Below, in pieces: positions 58,061 through 64,000 of a stretch of DNA of 64,000 bases. The stretch spans positions 21,592,438 to 21,656,437 of the forward strand of contig NC_054888.1 of the NCBI RefSeq assembly GCF_018320785.1, in the 5' to 3' direction. Every line of letters starts with the position of its first letter. Position 1 is the stretch's first letter. The notes under the pieces are model-generated. The model was not told the DNA's origin, did not search any database, and worked only from the letters and a program-made list of their open reading frames with translations. The position numbers and the translations under genes are program-made. This stretch comes from Cheilinus undulatus. Taxonomy: Eukaryota; Chordata; Actinopteri; Labriformes; Labridae.

Positions 58061-60284
58061 TTCATTGCAATGATTTATAAAATGTAGTTTATCACCTACA
58101 TTCTTGTTCTTTCAACACTTTCTTTGTCATTGGAAAAGTATCAGTAAACAAATAACCTTAATGAATATTAAAAATGGACAAATTCCACAATTTTTCTGTA
58201 ATTATTCGTTAATTTAAGCCCCGAAATAATCATAAGAAATGTTACAATGCACATTCAAACCGTACTCTACAGGATTGCAACTACAGTTTTCCAGGAATAG
58301 TTGATTTATTTAACATATTTCCATCAAAATTCAAGTTGGGGTAACATTGCAATAATTTCCAAAAAAATAAAAATAAAATAAAATAAATAAAAGAATGAAA
58401 TCAATTACCTGTGCCGTATTCATCCCTTATATCCTAATTAACAGGATAACAACAATATCAGGCGTAAACAATAGATATTATGGTTGCTAGGATACCATAA
58501 TTCAAACTTTGATTGAATTATGGTAAAAATCAAACAATTTTAAGATCACAGCTATAAAAGTAGAAGTCATCAGCAGCCAATATTAACTACTTTGATGTTT
58601 TTCGTCAACACAATTGCAAGTTAACTCCTGAAAATTATCCACATTGCACAAAAACTCAGGCTAAAACATTGCAAATGACTCAGTATTATTGAGACCATGT
58701 GCCAGGCTTTAATCTGCTATTTTTTGATGGAAAAAAAAATGCAGATAAAGCAGATAAATCCCATGAAATATGCCAGTTAATTTAAGTTACAGTACTCTTT
58801 TGTTTTCATTTAACAGCTTTGATTTGTTAATCATCAAATAAGGCGGCAGATAGAGTTGGTAATGGGGATGAGAGAGTGGAGAATGGGAAAGGAGCCACAG
58901 GTTGCTACATACATGGAGCATTACCTAACAAATGTACCTCTAAAATTTCAGTCCTTTTTGTTGCCATTGACCATTAAGATAACAGATTATATAATTCAAA
59001 ACACCTGGAATTTAAGCAGTATTTAAGTATCTGCGATTTTGACAGCATTTGCGTACTAATTCCATAAAAGTGCTTGTTACTTTTAATCCTTTATTTCCTT
59101 CACCGTGATCAATAAACATTATCCTACCTTCATATTCTATTCATACCTCAGTGATTTTCAGGATTGTAGTTTTACTGAATAACATCCAGCTAAAGTTCAT
59201 TGAAATGTGTCCGTGTGGATGTAGATTACCTTGTTTTATTGGAAAAATACTTCATCTCTGCCAGCTCCAGCCTGCTGTTTCCTGCTCGAGTTAGGCCGCC
59301 ATATATGTGAGGTAGAGAAAGAAACGCTCTTTTAGAGCTGCACCAGGACCCGTCTCCTCCTCCTTAATAAGAAATGGCAGTTCAAATATCAGAACATGTT
59401 CAAAAACTCATTTAATTTAATCAAATGTTGCCATACTGACCTGAAGCAGGGCAAAACATATGACTGAGCATAGAGATGTTATCCTAAGATAAAGAAAGGA
59501 ACCCAAATTTGTTATCACAGTGAAATCTTGCTCCATTTTCTCTTACTACATGTTTTTTTAAAACTTCGGCAAATACACGTTTTCAGGAAAAGTGAGGTAA
59601 ATAGGTGCAGCTCTCAAGAAAACTGTCTATATTTAAATGTTATGGTACATTTTTACTCGATTTGTCATTATATGCATGGGCGTTGCACAGGGGGGAAAGG
59701 GTACCCGGGCCCACAGTAGGGAGGGGCCCTATACAAGCCTGCAATGAACAGTGTGTTTTTATTTTTAACTTTGTTGTAGTAATTACTGTCATTACTGAAT
59801 CTGCCAACAGACTTAAGTTTGTATCAGAATTAAATAAATCTGGGGGGCCCTGCTCCTCCATTAAAAATGTCCAAATGGTGTAGCCAAGCACTGCTAAATC
59901 ATGAAAGTACATTTACTTTAACCATATTGAAAATATTGCTCATAAATGGGGAAATTATGGTTAAAATGCATATATATTTCAAAAAATGATGCAACATTTG
60001 TTGCTTGGCTAGCTGGTTTGGGAGCCCCCATAATCCCCAGCTTTGTCCCTGCTTATATGTATATTTTGGTTAGATATAAAAAGTTTTCATGTTTTCACGG
60101 GAATAGAGTTTCATCATTCCAAAATATCAACTTGGAGATCTTGAGAAACATGCATTTAAATGTTTACAGCAAAGATTTTCTCTGTCTCCAGTTATAAATG
60201 CTGGTTATTTATAAGAAATTCTGAGAAATCAACACATTTTTTAAGGAAACAAGCATAGAAATCCAAACAAATCAAGGAAAATTT
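58061..60284. other. Intergenic between atp5pf and app; no gabpa seen
   Basis: It is AT-rich, with a short AAATAAAAT run at 58,365-58,395 and possible transposon debris around 59,675-60,050 (GGGGGGAAAGGG, GGGGGGCCCTGC). No ETS-domain, PNT-domain or other coding exon is recognisable on either strand. Confidence 0.55.
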
Positions 60285-60905
60285 TCTACTGTGCCTATAA
60301 AAAGAATTACCCCCCTTTTGTTGATTTAACAAATCAATTATGTTTGATATAATTCGGCTTTTCTGACAAAAAAATAAAAAAACCTCTTTAAGGTCAAAGT
60401 GAAAACAGATTTCTACAGAGTAATGTCAAACAAAAATATGTAAGGTAAAATAAGTGACTGCATAAATAAATATTACAAGTCTTTTGGGTCTTGCTGCCAA
60501 GAAGCATCCCCACATTATGATGCTGCCACCACCATGTGTCACAGTAGGGATGGTGTGATAGCATCTCGCCTGATGGTCAAAAAAGCTTCATTTTTGATTT
60601 TTTTGTGTCCATTCCCTGACTTCAACTTTTCAACAACCTTTTCTCTAAGTTACTTGGAGTGTTCTTTTGTCTTCATGGTGTAATGGTAGCCAGGAATGCT
60701 GATCAATCTGTGATTGGACCATCCAGACACAGGTGCCTTTATACTAGGATGAACATTTAGGCAGTCACATATATTTATTATATATGCTTTATTATATATT
60801 ATTTATGCTTTCACTTTGTTATTAAAGAGATTTTGAGTGTTTTATTTTTGTCAAAAAAGCCAAATTATACGGACCAAGATTGATTAATAAAATCATTAAA
60901 TAAAG
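60285..60905. mobile_element. Tc1-like MITE with long inverted termini
   Basis: GCCTATAAAAAGAATTACCC and TTCGGCTTTTCTGACAAAAA at the left are mirrored by TTTTTGTCAAAAAAGCC and GATTGATTAATAAAATCATT at the right. The middle contains CATTATGATGCTGCCACCAC and TGGTGTAATGGTAGCCAGG. It ends within 40 bp of the app poly(A) signal. Confidence 0.7.
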
Positions 60906-60924
60906 ACCACAAAGACGCTGCAGG

Positions 60925-62923
60925 TGTATGTACATTCAAAACTTTATTATGGAATACAGTGTAGAAAGCATTTTCCCAGTCAATGCAAATGGCCTGCACA
61001 ATATTACACAGTGGAAAACAAAAACCAAATATATAATCCACAGAAAAAAAAAATGATAGAAAGAAAATCCTGCTTCCTCTTCTACTCTAGCGCCCTCTGC
61101 TGGGCTTCTACTGAGCACCCTCTGAAAACCACGGACCCACCCCACTGCAGCCTCCATATGTACACTTCACCTGTGAAAATCTCACTGCCTTTAGATCTCC
61201 GATTCCTCTCTGAGCCCTGCGTTCACGTCCCCGACTCTCAGCTCGGCCGATGCCGTCACATCATCTATATACAGACTACAGTGCTCTGCCTCTGAGGAGT
61301 CATGTGTGCGTCGACGGCAGAGAGGTGAGCATGCCTGGAGGGAAAAGGAAGGCGAAGGAGGAGGGGAGGGGGAGTGAAAAATCCATTATATATACAGACT
61401 GCCTGCCTGGCTGGGTATCCATCCGGAACTGCAAGTCATTTCCTCTCCACCTTCCTCGCCGTCTCCCCTTTCCACCTGGTCTATCAGCAGACGGCAGAAT
61501 GATTACAAAAAAAAAAAGAATGAGACGTTTTCGGCTTACAACTGGACGAAACACCGGACTGAAAATGACAAAAACAGACAACGCACGTACGCAGAGATAA
61601 TCCTAACCCCACCCCCCCTCCTGTTTTTCACTTCGTGTAACCTTCACGCCAACGTCATGCCCTTTTCAAACATGGATTGAGGAAAAATTCCAAAGGAGGA
61701 GGGGGAGGATTAACACAATATATTTCAGTGAATGAGAACAATATACAAACAGAGCTTCAGGAGATTAAAAAATAAACGTGAAACACTTAATTCCAAAATC
61801 ACAGATCTCTTTTTAAATGTGTATTTTACATCATATCAAAGCAGAGCCCGTTCATCATCTAGATTTATATATATTTTTCATCATCGTTTGAAGTCACGTA
61901 ATCACGAGAAGATACTAAATGTACAATCTTGCTAGAATGACAATCTATAACGTGAGAAAGAATCTCAAGAGAGAGAGATAGAGCAGCGATAAGATCATTT
62001 TTTTGTCTTTTTTTTCCCCAAATTCTGTCGTCTTTGTTGTCATGCACTACATAAGAACAGCTAAGACTTCGGCATTACTTCAGTTAACATTACACGCAAT
62101 TTAAAAAAAGGACTTTACATCAGTGGGATTTTTTTCTTTCTTTCTTTTTTTTTGACGTTTTTTCTTTTGGTTCTTTTTTGAAAAACAAAACTGGAAACGA
62201 AAGAGAGAAATCAAACGAAAAACAGCTCATTCAGAATACATATTGTCTTCAACATCATCATCATCTCTGGATATCTGTAAGAGCTCCGTGTGGCGTAGCA
62301 CAGCCCAGCTGTCGTAAAGAAAAGAAGGATGGAAGGAGGGAGGGAGGAGGACGAGGAGGCGAGTAAACTCCAGTGTAGACTGTAGAGTGAGTGCAGTAGT
62401 GGTGCAGCTTTTAGGGGGAAACTGGGCTTTAATTGGGAAAATCATGCCGCTTATTTAAGACTTTTCTCCATTAAATATGAAAATGCATACCTCCACGTGT
62501 TAAATAATAGTTAAAAATGCAGATTTTAGCGAGTAAAGCCCAGTGAAGCGCCTCTTTAATCCTGCCAATCAGAGGTCAGATTGCCTACACACACCTAAAA
62601 CCATCCCAACACAAATAAACCTGACTACACCGACCCTGAATCAGCACAGAGGCGCCTTTCTCCCCTAAGTGTGGGTTTGTTTCGATGCACCGGGCGGGGC
62701 TGTTTCCCACACGTCAGCAGGCCCTTTATTTAATTAAAAACGGCGTCTTGCTCCGATTAAAGCCAACAGACTTTAATCTCTAGACTGGCCGCTTCAGTCG
62801 AACCTCACGCCGCCTTTATTTTGGAGAATAATCAGGGAGAAAGGAGAGAGAGAGGGGAGGAGGTGTTTAAATGTGTAGGGAGGGGATGTTAAATATGTGT
62901 GAGTGTGACACGTGACATTCGCC
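60925..62923 (-). other. app: app 3' UTR
   Basis: About 2.0 kb between the app stop and the AATAAA at 60,943. It is free of recognisable transposons and has A/T-rich tracts (61,505-61,520, 62,105-62,190). Continuity of the transcript is inferred. Confidence 0.65.
60943..60948 (-). terminator. app: app polyadenylation signal AATAAA
   Basis: TTTATT on the plus strand, the most distal good signal before the Tc1-like MITE. Nearer signals may also be used. Confidence 0.55.
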
Positions 62924-63025
62924 TCAGTTCTGCATCTGCTCGAAGAACTTGTAGGTGGGGTTCTCGTAGCCGTTCTGCTGCATCTTGGACAGGTGGCGCT
63001 CCTCGGGGGTGACAGCGGCGTCCAC
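62924..63025 (-). CDS. app: Amyloid-beta precursor protein, last coding exon (partial gene)
   Basis: Acceptor CCCCTCCAG and 34 codons: [20 protein letters not shown], then [13 protein letters not shown] and TGA. This is the cytoplasmic tail of APP, a single-pass membrane protein processed by secretases. The residues match the human tail as I recall it. Visible sites are the caspase-type junction VD/A (the preceding VE would come from the previous exon), the VTPEE phosphothreonine site, and YENPTY, which binds PTB proteins such as Fe65, Mint/X11 and Dab1 and directs endocytosis. All other exons lie beyond the right edge on the minus strand. Whether this is appa or appb cannot be told from this exon. 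Confidence 0.96.
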   Translation of the reverse strand: MDAAVTPEERHLSKMQQNGYENPTYKFFEQMQN

Positions 63026-64000
63026 CTGGAGGGGAGCCAAAGAGAGGGAGGTGGGGGTTAGACACGTGCCTACAATCATATGGTGTGTGGAAATGTATGG
63101 ATAATTTTAAAGCTTTTTGAAGGCATTGTGATAAGAATAATCAAGACAGCAAGGATACACCCTTAATACACACTCACTGGAAGGTCCAGTTACTGGATGA
63201 TCAGTATTTATGGCTACCATTACACCATGAAGACAAAAGAACACTCCAGGAAACTCAGAGAAAGTTCTATGGAAAAGTATAAGTCAGGAGATGGACACAA
63301 AAATAAATCCAAGGTGCTGAACATCCCCCATCATCAAGAAATGAAGGAGTATGTCACGTGTCAATCTGCCTAGATCTGGCCATGCAAGGAGACAAGTGAG
63401 AAAGGCCACCATGACAACACCTTAAAAAGCCTGTTTTTTTTTAGCATGCTGTAAACATAGAAGGACGTCTACATCTTTTTGCAGCATTTACAGGCATTTA
63501 AATACACTATATAATTTATAAATGTACCGACTGTGTTCTTGGTAGCCTTGCTTGCTTAGCAGATGAACAAAGCCCACGACTATCAGCTTTAAAGCTCCAA
63601 ACATTGGCTTTAACTTATAGTTTCTGCTCTGCTTTATTCTAATCTTTACATTTCTGCAGCCTCCTCCTGATGCTGCTCCGTCTTGGCAGACTCTGCTCTG
63701 TTTACCTCGATGTTCCTCTCAGCCATGCATGAAATCTGCCTCTGCAGTCTAAAGCTCCTCACATGGGCTTTGAGACTGGGTAAAAATGCTAAATTGTAGT
63801 CTAAGTTGGGCAGAAGTTAGGGATTTGGTCCAATTTCAATCAGTAATCAAGCAAAGGTGACAAAAGTCATAATAAAAATAAATGCTAGTTTACCATTAGT
63901 TAACATGGGGATAGTGAGTTACTCCTCACTGAATATGTGGGATGCTTAACCCTTTAAAGCCTGAAAACACTAATTATAGCCAGAAAATTCTATTTTTTGG
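63026..64000. other. app: app last intron, with a Tc1-like fragment
   Basis: Positions 63,170-63,450 contain GGAAGGTCCAGTTACTGGAT, TATGGCTACCATTACACCAT and GAAAGGCCACCATGACAACA, a truncated Tc1-like copy in the same orientation as the one at 31,211. The rest shows nothing recognisable up to the window edge. Confidence 0.6.

Noticed and set aside
58061..60924. gabpa exons
   Set aside because: I looked for ETS-domain and PNT-domain text on both strands and found none. A search against the GABPA protein would settle it.

Overview
The window is nuclear DNA of a ray-finned (teleost) fish, probably percomorph-like. Two multi-exon genes plus the last exon of a third can be read with canonical splice sites and intact phase: jam2 (junctional adhesion molecule B, + strand), atp5pf/atp5j (ATP synthase coupling factor 6, - strand) and app (amyloid precursor protein, - strand, 3' end only). 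This is the vertebrate JAM2-ATP5PF-APP neighbourhood. GABPA, which in mammals lies between ATP5PF and APP, is not visible: only about 3 kb of non-coding sequence separates the atp5pf promoter from the app poly(A) signal.

Layout. 1-12,295: repeat-rich DNA, probably promoter, first exon and intron 1 of jam2; the first coding exon is unresolved, with a weak candidate at 2,461. 12,296-34,135: jam2 exons 2-10 and the 3' UTR. The introns carry Tc1-like remnants, hAT-type MITEs, a 23-bp minisatellite, a 2.8-kb composite element that ends 32 bp before the transmembrane exon, a foldback element with telomere-like words, and a 4-copy 340-bp tandem repeat. 34,790-50,915: a 16-kb satellite of about 212 copies of a 76-bp monomer fills the tail-to-tail space between jam2 and atp5pf. 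51,570-58,035: atp5pf, with nested transposons in intron 1 and a promoter bearing YY1-, NRF-1- and ETS-like words. 58,080-60,925: intergenic. 60,925-63,025: app 3' UTR and the last coding exon, encoding 33 residues with the YENPTY endocytic motif. 63,026-64,000: app intron.

The genes do not form a functional unit: jam2 makes a cell-cell adhesion protein, atp5pf a subunit of the mitochondrial ATP synthase stalk, and app a membrane receptor-like protein. Their proximity is ancestral vertebrate synteny. The most unusual structure is the 76-bp satellite: each monomer is itself two diverged half-units, several subfamilies are interleaved, and blocks of many monomers have been copied within the array. 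A second theme is a degenerate AAAAGTGGCAAAAATG-type array that occurs in five places, either interleaved with Tc1-like fragments or carried inside a hAT-type MITE with a perfect 8-bp target-site duplication.
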